A stretch of 64,000 bases of DNA from Melioribacteraceae bacterium (GCA_021739765.1 JAIPBD010000016.1:1-64000), one strand, 5' to 3'; counted from the stretch's first letter, positions 46,372 through 55,771 are shown. Numbers and translations are program-made. Notes: generated by a model from the sequence alone, not told the origin.

Positions 46372-47619
46372 ATGAAAAATAAACCTAGAGTCGTAATTAT
46401 CGGAGGTGGATTCGGCGGTTTAACCGTCGCCAAAAAATTAAAAAAATTTGACGGAGAAGTGTTACTAATAGACAAAACAAATCACCATTTATTCCAACCT
46501 TTATTGTATCAGGTTGCTACTGCGGCACTTTCACCCGGGGATATTGCGCATCCCATTCGTTCAATCTTAAACGATCAAAAAGATACCGGCGTAATAATGG
46601 GCGAAGTAACAAAAATTGATCGATCAACAAAAACCGTGTTCCTGGGCGAGGAGAAACTAAAATATGATTATTTAGTTATTTCAACCGGCAGTCGCCATTC
46701 ATATTTTGGAAATGATAACTGGGAGAAATTCGCTCCGGGGCTTAAAACTATTTCGGACGCGTTAACAATCAGAGAAAAAATTTTACTGTCCTTCGAAAAG
46801 GCAGAAAAAATAACTGATGAAAATGAACAAGAAAAATACATGACTTTCGCAGTTGTAGGAGGTGGCCCGACAGGGGTGGAAATGGCCGGAGCAATTGCCG
46901 AAATTACAAAAAGAACTATGCTCGCGGATTTTCGAAATATCAATACCGAAAAAACTACAATTTACCTTATTGAAGGGACGGATAAACTCCTTTCGGTATA
47001 CCCCGAACCACTTAATCAATACACAAAAGAAGCTCTTGAGAAACTTGGTGTAAAAATTCTACTTGGCAATCAAGTAACCAATATTGACGAAACCGGTGTA
47101 ACCGTCGGTGAAAAAATGATAAAAACTAAAAATATAATTTGGGCGGCGGGAAACACAGCCGCACCTATCTTACAAACTTTAAGTACTAAATTGGATAGAT
47201 CGGGAAGGGTTATTGTTGATCAGGATTGCTCAATTTTTGAGGATGAAAATATTTTTGTAATAGGTGATGCGGCACAATTTACACAAGGAATAAATGTGCT
47301 TCCCGGAATAGCTCCTGTTGCCGTCCAACAGGGTAAATTCGTCTCGGCATTAATTTTAAATGGAGTGGCTAAGAAGAATCGTCCCGATTTCAAATATTTT
47401 GATAAAGGCAGCATGGCTACAATTGGCAGATCGAAAGCAGTTATGCAATTGGGCGACTTTAAATTTAAGGGGTTTTTAGCTTGGATGATGTGGAGCCTGG
47501 TTCACATTGCTTTTTTAATCAATTTCAGGAAACGTTATCAAGTTATGACCGAATGGATTTGGTATTATTTGAGTGACAAGCATGGTGTCAGATTAATTAC
47601 GCATAAAACTGATTTGTAA
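46372..47619 (+). CDS. ndh: type II NADH dehydrogenase (NDH-2)
   Basis: About 415 residues from ATG 46372 (a TTG 66 bases upstream would add an unconserved leader). FAD-binding GGGFGGLTVAKKL is near the start, and a second dinucleotide fold (VVGGGPTGVEMAG) near 160 binds NADH. The hydrophobic stretch GFLAWMMWSLVHIAFLINF, in part, near the end attaches the enzyme to the membrane. It passes electrons from NADH to quinone without pumping protons. The next gene is a Cys-rich PAS kinase 80 bases away. Confidence 0.94.
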   Translation: MKNKPRVVIIGGGFGGLTVAKKLKKFDGEVLLIDKTNHHLFQPLLYQVATAALSPGDIAHPIRSILNDQKDTGVIMGEVTKIDRSTKTVFLGEEKLKYDYLVISTGSRHSYFGNDNWEKFAPGLKTISDALTIREKILLSFEKAEKITDENEQEKYMTFAVVGGGPTGVEMAGAIAEITKRTMLADFRNINTEKTTIYLIEGTDKLLSVYPEPLNQYTKEALEKLGVKILLGNQVTNIDETGVTVGEKMIKTKNIIWAAGNTAAPILQTLSTKLDRSGRVIVDQDCSIFEDENIFVIGDAAQFTQGINVLPGIAPVAVQQGKFVSALILNGVAKKNRPDFKYFDKGSMATIGRSKAVMQLGDFKFKGFLAWMMWSLVHIAFLINFRKRYQVMTEWIWYYLSDKHGVRLITHKTDL

Positions 47620-47699
47620 CTATTAATCCAATAAGATTGTAATATCTGGTTAAAATCTCTATCTTAATAAAGACACCAATCTCTTATTAGGAATGAAAA

Positions 47700-48818
47700 A
47701 TGGAAACCAAATTTGCAACACCAAATCGAACTCCGGATGATAAAATAATTTTAGAAGCTGCTTTTATTAACAAAGTAGATGATCTAAAATTCTTCTTAAA
47801 CACAGTTCCTAATTTTGTAGTGGTTTTAGATAAGAATCGACAAATCGTTTTCGCGAACGATTTATTCAATCAATTTTTAGGTATAGAAAATGCGCAACCG
47901 TTAATTGGTCGTCGACCCGGTGAAGCGGTAAACTGTATTCACTCTGACGATGAAACCGGAGGTTGCGGAACCTCGGAAGCATGCAGGGAATGTGGTGCTG
48001 TCAGAGCAATTTTGGAAAGCCAAATTAAGAAGGTAAAGTCCCAACAAGAATGCAGAATTTCATTAAAAAATGGAGACTCTTTAGACCTTATGGTTTGGGC
48101 AACCCCATATATCTCAACCGATGGGAATTACACAATTTTTTCGATGTCTGATATTAGTGCCAATAAAAGAAGAAGAGCTTTGGAAAGAATATTCTTTCAT
48201 GACATTCTGAATACTGCCGGTTCCTTAAAAGGATATTTCGAAATACTCGAAGATAGCGATGAAGAGGAAAAGATAGAGTTTATTAAAACTTCTCGCGAAT
48301 TATCCGAAAATTTGATTGATGAAATTCAAGCGCAAAAACAATTGCTTGCAATAGAATCCGGCGAATATGATATAGAACCAAAAGCGTTTAGAAGTACGGA
48401 TTTAATGATAGATGTCTATAATACATTTAGGCACAACTCGGTAGCCGATGGAAAACAACTTATAATATCGAATGCCGAAAATGTCGACTTAGTCTCCGAC
48501 GAACCTCTAATGAGAAGGGTTTTGGTAAATCTTGTTAAAAACGCTTTAGAAGCCAGTGAAAGTGGCGATCGAGTAGAAATGCTATGCAATGCAAGAGAAG
48601 GGGAAGTTGAATACGTTGTTAAAAATCCCGAAGTAATGCCTAAAAGTGTAAAGCTTCAAATTTTCCAAAGATCATTTTCGACTAAAGGTTCCGGGCGTGG
48701 ATTAGGAACTTACAGTATTAAACTTCTCACCGAAAAATATTTGAAAGGAAAAGTCGAATTTGAAAGTGAAGAAGGAACAGGTACAATTTTTAGAGTTAGG
48801 TTCCCTTCGAATCTTTAG
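47700..48818 (+). CDS. soluble PAS-domain sensor histidine kinase with Cys cluster
   Basis: A 372-residue cytoplasmic kinase with no membrane span. The PAS domain (about 30-155) carries an unusual cluster, NCIHSDDETGGCGTSEACRECGAV (Cys at four nearby positions, in part), well placed for metal, Fe-S or disulfide sensing. The H-box FFHDILNTAGSLKGYFE, in part, follows near 163, and the HATPase domain ends with GSGRGLGTYSIKLL. A response regulator is not adjacent. The position just after ndh suggests it senses respiratory or redox state, which is inference. Confidence 0.9.
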   Translation: METKFATPNRTPDDKIILEAAFINKVDDLKFFLNTVPNFVVVLDKNRQIVFANDLFNQFLGIENAQPLIGRRPGEAVNCIHSDDETGGCGTSEACRECGAVRAILESQIKKVKSQQECRISLKNGDSLDLMVWATPYISTDGNYTIFSMSDISANKRRRALERIFFHDILNTAGSLKGYFEILEDSDEEEKIEFIKTSRELSENLIDEIQAQKQLLAIESGEYDIEPKAFRSTDLMIDVYNTFRHNSVADGKQLIISNAENVDLVSDEPLMRRVLVNLVKNALEASESGDRVEMLCNAREGEVEYVVKNPEVMPKSVKLQIFQRSFSTKGSGRGLGTYSIKLLTEKYLKGKVEFESEEGTGTIFRVRFPSNL

Positions 48819-49095
48819 GAACAATATTTTTATTAAATATTGATACTAAGGAGAAATTCCGCTTACTATCCCATTCGTGTATTGATCTGATCTAAACTAA
48901 AACTAACTGAAAAAGTATACCAAAGTTTAGAGGAAAAATACAAATTGGAATTTCAATTGGACGAATACTTTCTGCTGTTCTTGCCGCTATTCTTGGCAAA
49001 TCGAAATCTATAGTTAAAAACATAAGCTTTGAAGCTATGATATGTTTAAGAAAATTTGTTAAATTCCACCTCTTATCTGAATTAAAGGAGGAAAT

Positions 49096-49551
49096 ATGGG
49101 TCGGAAAATTGGAGCAGTAATTGGCGGATACATAGTTATGTTTTTAACTGTGTTTATCACTTTCACAATAACATATCTACTTTTGGGAGCCGAAGGATCT
49201 TTCGAGCCGGGGACTTACGAAGTTACAACCATTTGGCTGCTGGCAAGTATTATTCTCAGCTTTATTGCGGCGGTTGTGGGTGGAATAGTTTGCGTTGCGA
49301 TCGGCAAGGAGAAAAAAACGGCTAACTATCTTGCGATTTTTGTGCTCGTTTTAGGATTGTTGTTTGCGATCCCGGAATTAACTTCAGAAGATACGCGTCC
49401 TACAGTTAGAGACGGGTCAGTTGACAACATGACCGCGATGACCTACGCAAGGCAACCAATTTGGCTCACTCTGCTAAATCCATTGATTGGAGTTGCCGGT
49501 GTATTCGTGGGAGCCGGTTTGAAGGATAATAAGGAAGAAGAATCCGCATAA
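49096..49551 (+). CDS. small integral membrane protein of unknown family
   Basis: A 151-residue protein with four predicted helices (residues about 5-30, 46-70, 77-95 and 125-143) and glycine-rich first helix GGYIVMFLTVFITF. A strong ribosome site (AAAGGAGG) precedes the ATG and a strong terminator follows, so it is a genuine gene read alone. I do not recognise a family. Confidence 0.75.
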   Translation: MGRKIGAVIGGYIVMFLTVFITFTITYLLLGAEGSFEPGTYEVTTIWLLASIILSFIAAVVGGIVCVAIGKEKKTANYLAIFVLVLGLLFAIPELTSEDTRPTVRDGSVDNMTAMTYARQPIWLTLLNPLIGVAGVFVGAGLKDNKEEESA

Positions 49552-49561
49552 TAACTTTTTA

Positions 49562-49600
49562 GGATAGCATCCGAATTCAATTATTCGGGATGCTATCCGC
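49562..49600 (+). terminator. intrinsic terminator
   Basis: Arms GGATAGCATCCGAAT and ATTCGGGATGCTATCC with a short AT loop and a T-run (CTTTTAG) after. It ends the membrane protein gene and lies just past the 3' end of the DUF2805 remnant. Confidence 0.88.
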
Positions 49601-49602
49601 TT

Positions 49603-49860
49603 TTAGTATTTTTTATTCGGAGATCGAAAACGAAGAGATGCTTCCGGTGATTTTTGCTTATGCTTTGTGATTCGCCCCGATGTTCGCTTTCACCAGATCT
49701 CAAATGATGATTTTTTCAATTCTTTGCGCATCAATTTTATTACCTGGCCATTTGTTAAACCATAATTATGAAAGACTGCTTCGAATGGAGTCCTATCTTC
49801 CCAAGCCATTTCTATAATTCTACTAATATCAAATTTGTGGAATTGATCTGTGAATTTCAT
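49603..49860 (-). pseudogene. DUF2805 (TIGR03643-like) gene with an in-frame TGA inside the conserved core
   Basis: From ATG 49860 the frame reads MKFTDQFHKFDISRIIEMA..., including ISRIIEMAWEDRTPFEAV and VIKLMRKELKKSSFEIW, the hallmark of DUF2805. A TGA at 49690-49692 follows the Trp, and the same frame continues KRTSGRITKHKQK to a TAA at 49603-49605. The family normally continues W-R-K-R-x-S-G-R-x-T-K-H with no break, so the TGA sits exactly where an Arg (CGA) is expected. The intact remnant is 56 residues, and read-through would give about 85. The gene is divergent from the DUF427/SDR pair. Confidence 0.82.
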
Positions 49861-49933
49861 TGTTAATAAACTATAGTTGAATAAAGTCTGTTTATTAAAA
49901 CAAATTAATCTCCCAAAAATTCAAAAAAATGAT

Positions 49934-50437
49934 ATGGATAGAATAAAACCAAAAAAAATAAAACCCGAAGCCGGAATAGAATCTGTTTGGGATTATCCCC
50001 GTCCTCCCAAACTGGAAAAGTTTTCCGGTCACATTAAGATTCTTTTCAATAATGAGATTATTGCGGATACAAACTCGAGTTATCGAGTTTTAGAAACATC
50101 CCATCCACCTGTGTATTACATTCCACAATGCGATATTAAAATGCATTATTTAAGGATTTCGAGTGGAGCCAGTTATTGTGAATGGAAAGGAGATGCTTAT
50201 TATTACGACTTGGATTGCGGGCAGAAAACGGTGCAACGAGCCGGATGGTTTTATTCTAATCCCAAAAGACCCTTTCGGGAAATAAAAAATCATATTGCAT
50301 TCTACGCTTATAAAATGGATGGATGTTTCGTTAATGATGAACAAGTAACTTCACAGCCTGGTGGATTTTACGGAGGTTGGATAACAAAGAATATTGCGGG
50401 TCCATTCAAGGGTGAACCCGGAACTTGGGGATGGTAA
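49934..50437 (+). CDS. DUF427 protein
   Basis: About 167 residues from ATG 49934 (an upstream TTG adds 19 unconserved residues). The DUF427 beta fold is recognisable by VWDYPRPPKLEKF, VLETSHPPVYYIPQCDI and CEWKGDAYYYDL, then a GGFYGGW end typical of the longer Bacteroidota members. The function of the family is unknown. It lies three bases upstream of the SDR gene, so it forms an operon with it, and it is divergent from the broken DUF2805 gene. Confidence 0.88.
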   Translation: MDRIKPKKIKPEAGIESVWDYPRPPKLEKFSGHIKILFNNEIIADTNSSYRVLETSHPPVYYIPQCDIKMHYLRISSGASYCEWKGDAYYYDLDCGQKTVQRAGWFYSNPKRPFREIKNHIAFYAYKMDGCFVNDEQVTSQPGGFYGGWITKNIAGPFKGEPGTWGW

Positions 50438-50440
50438 ATT

Positions 50441-51895
50441 TTGAATGATAAGATTAAAGTTTTAGTTACCGGCGCGACCGGATATATCGGCGGAAGACTC
50501 GTTCCTCGATTAGTTGAAAAGGGATATTTTGTCCGGTGTATGGCGCGGGATGCATCACGAATCTCAGACAGATGGCAAGGAGCCGAAACAATTGCCGGTG
50601 ATGTTCTCCAGCCCGAAAGCCTTCAGGCTGTGCTCGAAGATATTGATATTGCGTATTATTTAATTCATTCAATGTCTGCCGGTGAAGATTCATTCGGTGA
50701 ATTAGATATTCAAGCGGCTCGAAATTTTTCAACCGCTGCAAAAAATTGCGGAGTAAAAAGGATAATTTATCTTGGTGGATTAGGCGCCGAAAAAAATGAA
50801 CTTTCTCCCCACTTGGCGAGCAGACAAAAAACCGGAGAGATCTTAAAGGAAGCCGGTGTTCCCGTAACTGAATTTAGAGCAGGAATGATAGTTGGTTCGG
50901 GGAGTTTATCATTCGAAATGGTACGATACCTCACAGAACGTGTGCCGATTATGATTACACCGAAATGGGTTCGCACAAAAACTCAGCCAATCGCCGTTCG
51001 AAATGTTCTGCAATATCTTATCGGTTCAATAGAAAAACCGGAAACAGCGGATAAAACATTTGAGATCGGAGGAACTGATGTTCTATCCTACGGTGATCTT
51101 ATGACACAGTACGGACAGATTAGAGGACTAAAACGTATTATGATTCATGTTCCACTTTTAACTCCGAGGCTTTCATCATACTGGGTCGATTTTGTTACAC
51201 CGATTCCAAGCAGCATCGCCCGACCACTAATTGAAGGATTAAAAACCGAGTTAATTTGTAATGATGACGCGGTTCGGAACTACTTTGATTTTGAGCTTTT
51301 CGATTATCAAACTGCGGTTAAATTAGCATTGGAGCGGGAAAGGAAAAATGAAATTGAAACAATTTGGTCCGGAGCGATTTCCAGTATTAATCCCAAAAAT
51401 ATTAATTCGCTCGATCTTTCCGTGAAGGAAGGAATGATTATTGAGAAACGTGAAATTGTGATAAACTCAAATCCTAAAAATGTTTTCGAGACCGTCTCAA
51501 AGGTTGGTGGGAAACATGGATGGTACGCCAATTTTTTATGGCAAATGAGAGGTCTGCTCGATCGATTTGTGGGAGGAGTTGGGATGAGAAGAGGGAGACG
51601 CGATCCGGATAATCTGTTAGTTGGTGATCCTCTTGATTTTTGGCGCGTTGAAGCTATTGAACAAAATCGCTTAATTCGTTTGCGTGCGGAAATGAAACTT
51701 CCCGGAAGAGCATGGTTGCAATTTAATATTTCGGAGATAGGTGACGGGAAATCAAAACTAACCCAAACCGCATTTTACGAACCGAAGGGTTTGTTTGGTT
51801 TGCTCTATTGGTATTCAATTTATTTTTTACACGGATATATTTTTGGTGGTATGATAAAAAGCTTCAAAGAAAAAGCGGAGTTACTATCCGCTTAA
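50441..51895 (+). CDS. SDR-type NAD(P)-binding protein fused to DUF2867/SRPBCC
   Basis: A 484-residue two-domain protein. The first 290 residues are an atypical SDR with the Rossmann motif GATGYIGG (10-17) and YLIHSMSAGEDSFGELD. The second part (about 320-484) is a DUF2867 helix-grip domain (RGRRDPDNLLVGDPLDFWRVEAI, in part, and LRAEMKLPGRAWLQF). TTG start, and the gene follows DUF427 by three bases. Its substrate is unknown; relatives are thought to act on hydrophobic ligands. It converges on the RDD gene with a four-base overlap. Confidence 0.88.
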   Translation: MNDKIKVLVTGATGYIGGRLVPRLVEKGYFVRCMARDASRISDRWQGAETIAGDVLQPESLQAVLEDIDIAYYLIHSMSAGEDSFGELDIQAARNFSTAAKNCGVKRIIYLGGLGAEKNELSPHLASRQKTGEILKEAGVPVTEFRAGMIVGSGSLSFEMVRYLTERVPIMITPKWVRTKTQPIAVRNVLQYLIGSIEKPETADKTFEIGGTDVLSYGDLMTQYGQIRGLKRIMIHVPLLTPRLSSYWVDFVTPIPSSIARPLIEGLKTELICNDDAVRNYFDFELFDYQTAVKLALERERKNEIETIWSGAISSINPKNINSLDLSVKEGMIIEKREIVINSNPKNVFETVSKVGGKHGWYANFLWQMRGLLDRFVGGVGMRRGRRDPDNLLVGDPLDFWRVEAIEQNRLIRLRAEMKLPGRAWLQFNISEIGDGKSKLTQTAFYEPKGLFGLLYWYSIYFLHGYIFGGMIKSFKEKAELLSA

Positions 51896-52413
51896 TTCTT
51901 TTCAATTTTAGTCCCGGCGAATACATCGTAAAATCCAGCTCTACCTTTTGAGATTATAATTGTAGAGAAATACATTAAGACGATCAGCTGTGGTAAAATT
52001 AAGAAAACCCACACCCATAAAGGCTCAGGTTCGTTTATCGAAGAAAAATAAAACATTTGATGAACACCAAAATGAGCTGCTTCCCAGGGAAGGAATTTTA
52101 AAATGTTCCTCATTAAAATACTTCTGCTCTTGTTTAGGGTTCTAGCTTCTACACGTAATCCCATTATTTTTTTACCGATAGTGCTTTTTTTTGCACTGTT
52201 TTCCTGGAGATAGAAATAAAGAAAAACGGGGAGAGTTAATGTTACAAATCCGATAAATTGAGCCATGAAGGGTGAGGAACCGACTGTATTATTAACATCA
52301 ACATCGAAAATACCGGTGGTTGCGAAGTAAAGTATTGACGCATAGATAATCAACAACAGATAGTCTATTCCGAATGCTAAAAGTCTCGGACCGAGTATAT
52401 TTTTCTGCTTCAT
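51892..52413 (-). CDS. RDD-family membrane protein
   Basis: A 173-residue protein with three or four membrane helices. The N-terminal LGPRLLAFGIDYLLLIIY places the RDD Arg and Asp residues in helix 1, and KKSTIGKKIMGLRVE follows helix 2, as in the family. RDD proteins are thought to transport small ions or support transport; no partner is visible. It is convergent with the SDR gene (four-base overlap) and followed upstream by the acetyltransferase gene on the same strand. Confidence 0.85.
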   Translation of the reverse strand: MKQKNILGPRLLAFGIDYLLLIIYASILYFATTGIFDVDVNNTVGSSPFMAQFIGFVTLTLPVFLYFYLQENSAKKSTIGKKIMGLRVEARTLNKSRSILMRNILKFLPWEAAHFGVHQMFYFSSINEPEPLWVWVFLILPQLIVLMYFSTIIISKGRAGFYDVFAGTKIEKN

Positions 52414-52520
52414 TTAATCCTTTTTATTTGTTCAAATTTTTGACGAATATAAAACTACTCAGTTCATTCGAAAATGAAAAATGAAATCGTTGATAGAGGA
52501 TTATCCTCAATCGAGTTTTT

Positions 52521-53141
52521 TTATTGAATCTCTTTAACATTCCCCGACGTCAGACGGTCGACATTCTTCGTGATTTTTTCCATATCCCAATCCCACCATT
52601 TGATTTTTAGAAGATGTTCAATTTCATTTTCTGAAAACCTACTCTTTATCTGCTTTGCCGGATTACCACCAACGATGGAATATGGAGCGACATCTTTCGT
52701 AACTGTTGCGTTTGTCGCGATTATGGCTCCGTCGCCAATTTTAATGCCGGGCATTATTGTAGCGTTGAATCCAATCCAAACATCATTGCCGATTACCGTA
52801 TTTCCCTTTGTCGGATAAGATTTTCCATCCATCGCGTTACTCCAATCTTTTCCGAAAATTGCAAATGGAAAAGAAGATATCGAATCTGATAAATGATTCG
52901 CTCCGTTCATAATGAATGTTACGTTAGAGGCGATCATGCAAAACTTTCCTATTATCAGTTTGTCGCCTACGAAATCGAAGTGATATTTAACGTTTTTCTC
53001 GAAATTATTCACATCTTCGAAGTCATCGTAATAAGTATAGTCACCCACAATTATATTAGGATTTTTGATTATATTTTTCAAAAAACATAAACGTGTGTAA
53101 TCCTCTAATGGAAATACTGAATTTTTATCGGGGATTTGCAT
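52521..53141 (-). CDS. Vat/XAT-family O-acetyltransferase (left-handed beta-helix)
   Basis: A 206-residue hexapeptide-repeat acyltransferase. The signature NPNIIVGDYTYYDD, then GDKLIIGKFCMIASNV, FIMNGANHLSD and GNDVWIGFNATIMPGIKIGD are characteristic of the xenobiotic acetyltransferase group that includes streptogramin A (Vat) and chloramphenicol (CatB) acetyltransferases. The catalytic His is the one in GANH. Chromosomal homologs without resistance function are common, so resistance is not claimed. Confidence 0.9.
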   Translation of the reverse strand: MQIPDKNSVFPLEDYTRLCFLKNIIKNPNIIVGDYTYYDDFEDVNNFEKNVKYHFDFVGDKLIIGKFCMIASNVTFIMNGANHLSDSISSFPFAIFGKDWSNAMDGKSYPTKGNTVIGNDVWIGFNATIMPGIKIGDGAIIATNATVTKDVAPYSIVGGNPAKQIKSRFSENEIEHLLKIKWWDWDMEKITKNVDRLTSGNVKEIQ

Positions 53142-53286
53142 GTAAACCTCGTAAGTAAAAAGTATGAATAAACCAAACTAAGCTCATGAATCTTTTTATA
53201 CAATGATTAGTTAACAAAAATTTATTCTGGATATGCCGCCTTATTTTACGATATTTAAGGCTTGATTTTTTTTCAATGGAGAAAGT

Positions 53287-55095
53287 GTGAATAAGATTAG
53301 AAATATTGCAATAATTGCCCATGTTGATCATGGTAAGACTACGCTGGTAGACCAAATATTGAAACAATGCGAAGTTTTTAGAAAGAACCAAGTTGTTCAA
53401 GAAAGATTTCTTGATTCCAACGATCTCGAAAGGGAGCGTGGAATTACTATCCTTTCGAAAAATATTAGTATCCCTTACAAAGATTTTAAAATCAATTTAA
53501 TTGATACACCCGGTCACGCGGATTTTGGAGGGGAAGTTGAACGGGTTCTTAAAATGGCGGACGGAGTTTTGCTGCTTGTGGATTCATTCGAAGGTCCAAT
53601 GCCGCAAACTCGTTTTGTATTGGAAAAAGCTTTAACACTGCATCTAAAACCAATTATTGTAATCAACAAAATTGATCGGCATGATAACAGACCGGAAGAA
53701 GTGCTTGATGAAATTTATGACCTGTTTATTGATCTCGGGGCTCATGAAGATCAACTTGATTTTCCGTTTGTTTATGCCAGCGGTCGTGATGGATGGGCTG
53801 TAAAAAGTTTGGATGATGAAAAAACAAATTTGAATCCGCTTTTGGATACAATTATTGAAGATATTCCGGAACCAAATTCGGAAGTAGGGACAACTCAAAT
53901 TCAAGTTACAACTCTTGATTATAGCGAGTATGTTGGAAGAATCGGAATAGGAAGGGTTTTCCGAGGTACACTTAAAAGAGCGCAGAAACTGTCGCTGGTA
54001 AAAAGAGATGGTTCAATCCGTGAAGCTGTGCCAAAACAATTATTTGTATTCGATGGATTGATGCGAAGCGAAGTTGAAGAAGTTAATTGCGGAGATATTT
54101 GCGCTATCGTTGGAATTGAAGGAATTGATATCGGAGATACAATTACAGCTGCCGAAAATCCGGAACCCCTGCCGATTATCGCGATTGACGAACCGACAAT
54201 AAGTATGACTTTCACAGTTAACAATTCTCCCTTTTATGGCAGAGACGGTAAGTTTGTAACTTCCAGACAAATTAGAGATCGATTATATAAAGAGTTGGAA
54301 CAGAATGTCGCCTTGCGGGTTCATGATACTCCTTCGCCTGATTCTTATCGAGTATCCGGTAGAGGAATCTTACATTTATCCATATTGATTGAAAACATGA
54401 GACGCGAAGGATATGAACTTCAAGTCCGTGAACCAAAAGTTATTTATAAAGAAATTGACGGGAAAAAAGCCGAACCAATCGAAATTTTAGTTGTTGACGT
54501 TCCGGCTGAATCAGCAGGTAAGGTGATTGAACTTGTCGGTCAGCGAAAGGGTGAAATGATTAAAATGGAATCAAAAGGTTCTTTAAATAAACTCGAATTC
54601 CACATTCCTTCAAGAGGAATTATGGGATTAAGAACCAAGATTTTAACAGCGACCGGTGGACAGGGAATAATGCATCACAGATTTTACCAATATGAATACT
54701 TCAAGGGTTCGATCGGGAAAACCAGAAACGGTGTGCTGATTTCAATGGCAACCGGTCCATCAACTGCTTATGCAATTGATTCTTTGCAAGATCGCGGATT
54801 CTTTTTCATCGATCCGGGTGAGGAAGTTTATCAAGGCCAAATTTTAGGTGAATATAATAAAGAGCAAGATATTGAAGTAAATGTGCAACGTGGTAAAAAA
54901 TTAACCAACATGCGTGCTTCCGGTTCCGATAAAAGTGTGAAAATAACTCCTCCGAAAAAATTTACTTTGGAAGAAGCTTTAGAATATATTCAAGATGATG
55001 AAATGGTTGAGATAACACCAAAAGCTGTAAGGATGAGAAAACTATATCTTGACGCGAATGAAAGGAAAAGATTTAATTTTGGTAAAAAGGTATAA
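53287..55095 (+). CDS. typA: ribosome-associated GTPase TypA/BipA
   Basis: A 602-residue translational GTPase. G1 is AHVDHGKT (residues 11-18), G3 [12 protein letters not shown] and G4 NKIDR, followed by EF-G-like domains II, III and V and the TypA-specific C-terminal domain ([19 protein letters not shown], in part). It acts in 50S assembly and stress adaptation. The start is GTG with GGAGAAA upstream. Monocistronic, ended by the terminator at 55137. Confidence 0.97.
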   Translation: MNKIRNIAIIAHVDHGKTTLVDQILKQCEVFRKNQVVQERFLDSNDLERERGITILSKNISIPYKDFKINLIDTPGHADFGGEVERVLKMADGVLLLVDSFEGPMPQTRFVLEKALTLHLKPIIVINKIDRHDNRPEEVLDEIYDLFIDLGAHEDQLDFPFVYASGRDGWAVKSLDDEKTNLNPLLDTIIEDIPEPNSEVGTTQIQVTTLDYSEYVGRIGIGRVFRGTLKRAQKLSLVKRDGSIREAVPKQLFVFDGLMRSEVEEVNCGDICAIVGIEGIDIGDTITAAENPEPLPIIAIDEPTISMTFTVNNSPFYGRDGKFVTSRQIRDRLYKELEQNVALRVHDTPSPDSYRVSGRGILHLSILIENMRREGYELQVREPKVIYKEIDGKKAEPIEILVVDVPAESAGKVIELVGQRKGEMIKMESKGSLNKLEFHIPSRGIMGLRTKILTATGGQGIMHHRFYQYEYFKGSIGKTRNGVLISMATGPSTAYAIDSLQDRGFFFIDPGEEVYQGQILGEYNKEQDIEVNVQRGKKLTNMRASGSDKSVKITPPKKFTLEEALEYIQDDEMVEITPKAVRMRKLYLDANERKRFNFGKKV

Positions 55096-55136
55096 CGGCC
55101 GATCAGCTAGAAAGGTGCTTGATATCAAGTAAAATG

Positions 55137-55181
55137 AATTCTTGCCAGCTTAGCGAATATTTGCTGACAAGAATTTTTTTA
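55137..55181 (+). terminator. intrinsic terminator
   Basis: Arms AATTCTTGCCAGC and GCTGACAAGAATT (one mismatch) followed by seven Ts. It ends typA. Confidence 0.9.
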
Positions 55182-55337
55182 TGGGTTTTGTATTTCTGAT
55201 TAAAAGACCCAGTCCCATCGCGATATTTGTTTTTACCAACTGGGTGTGGACCACGTATAACCTGAATTCTTTTTCCCGGCTCTACTAATCTTGAGAGTAA
55301 TATTTTTAACTAATCTCTTTTGTACATTTTACTCAAA

Positions 55338-55361
55338 CAATTGAGTACTATTACTCAATTG
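55338..55361. promoter_or_regulatory. perfect 9-bp inverted repeat, orphan operator-like site
   Basis: Half-sites CAATTGAGT and ACTCAATTG are separated by six bases, with a further ACTCAAA seven bases to the left. It lies between the typA terminator and the 3' end of the DUF2237 gene, with no start codon nearby and no T-run, so it fits neither promoter nor terminator. Confidence 0.4.
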
Positions 55362-55389
55362 AAAGATGAGAATCAATTTCAACACTGAA

Positions 55390-55758
55390 TTATTTGTCTA
55401 TCCCAAAGTCAACCAGAGTTTCAAGTGGAACCAAATTTAGCATAGATTCATGTGTCGCTTCAAGATCAATCTTCGGTGCGACCCCATTTTCGTATGCTTC
55501 TTTCCAGCGGGAAGCACAAAGACACCATTTGTCTCCGGCTTTTAATCCTTTAAAGTTGTATTCCGGAATTGGAGTGCTGAGATCATTTCCAACACTTTTT
55601 GAGTACTCAAGAAAATCGTCGGATAAATAAACGCAGACCGTGTGTTGCCCAACATCCTCCGGACAAGTATCACAATAACCATTTCTAAAATAACCGGTTT
55701 TGGGATTGTTGCTGCAAGGTTTTAGATTTCCACCAAGAACATTTTTGGGAACTGACAT
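55390..55758 (-). CDS. DUF2237 protein
   Basis: About 122 residues from ATG 55758 (MSVPKNVLGGNLKPCS), which has AAGAAAGG upstream and removes a spurious overlap with the porin gene. The family pattern is complete: NVLGGxLxPCSxxPxTGxxRxGxCxTxPEDVGxHTVCxxxxxxFLxxSKSxGNDLSTP, here with all positions filled, and KAGDKWCLCASRW. Conserved Cys residues may bind a metal, but the family has no known function. It is read with the porin upstream. Confidence 0.9.
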   Translation of the reverse strand: MSVPKNVLGGNLKPCSNNPKTGYFRNGYCDTCPEDVGQHTVCVYLSDDFLEYSKSVGNDLSTPIPEYNFKGLKAGDKWCLCASRWKEAYENGVAPKIDLEATHESMLNLVPLETLVDFGIDK

Positions 55759-55771
55759 AAAAACACCTTTC

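Noticed and set aside
48940-49070. Open stretch reading like a small membrane helix (IGISIGRILSAVLAAILG)
   Set aside because: It has no start codon after the upstream stop and no family match; possibly a decayed fragment, but not supported as a gene.
52489-52520. Hairpin with a T-run on the plus strand before the acetyltransferase gene's end
   Set aside because: No plus-strand gene precedes it, and it is in the wrong orientation to terminate either minus-strand neighbour.
53919-54270. Minus-strand ORFs of 101 and 76 residues inside typA
   Set aside because: Antisense shadows of a highly conserved GTPase.
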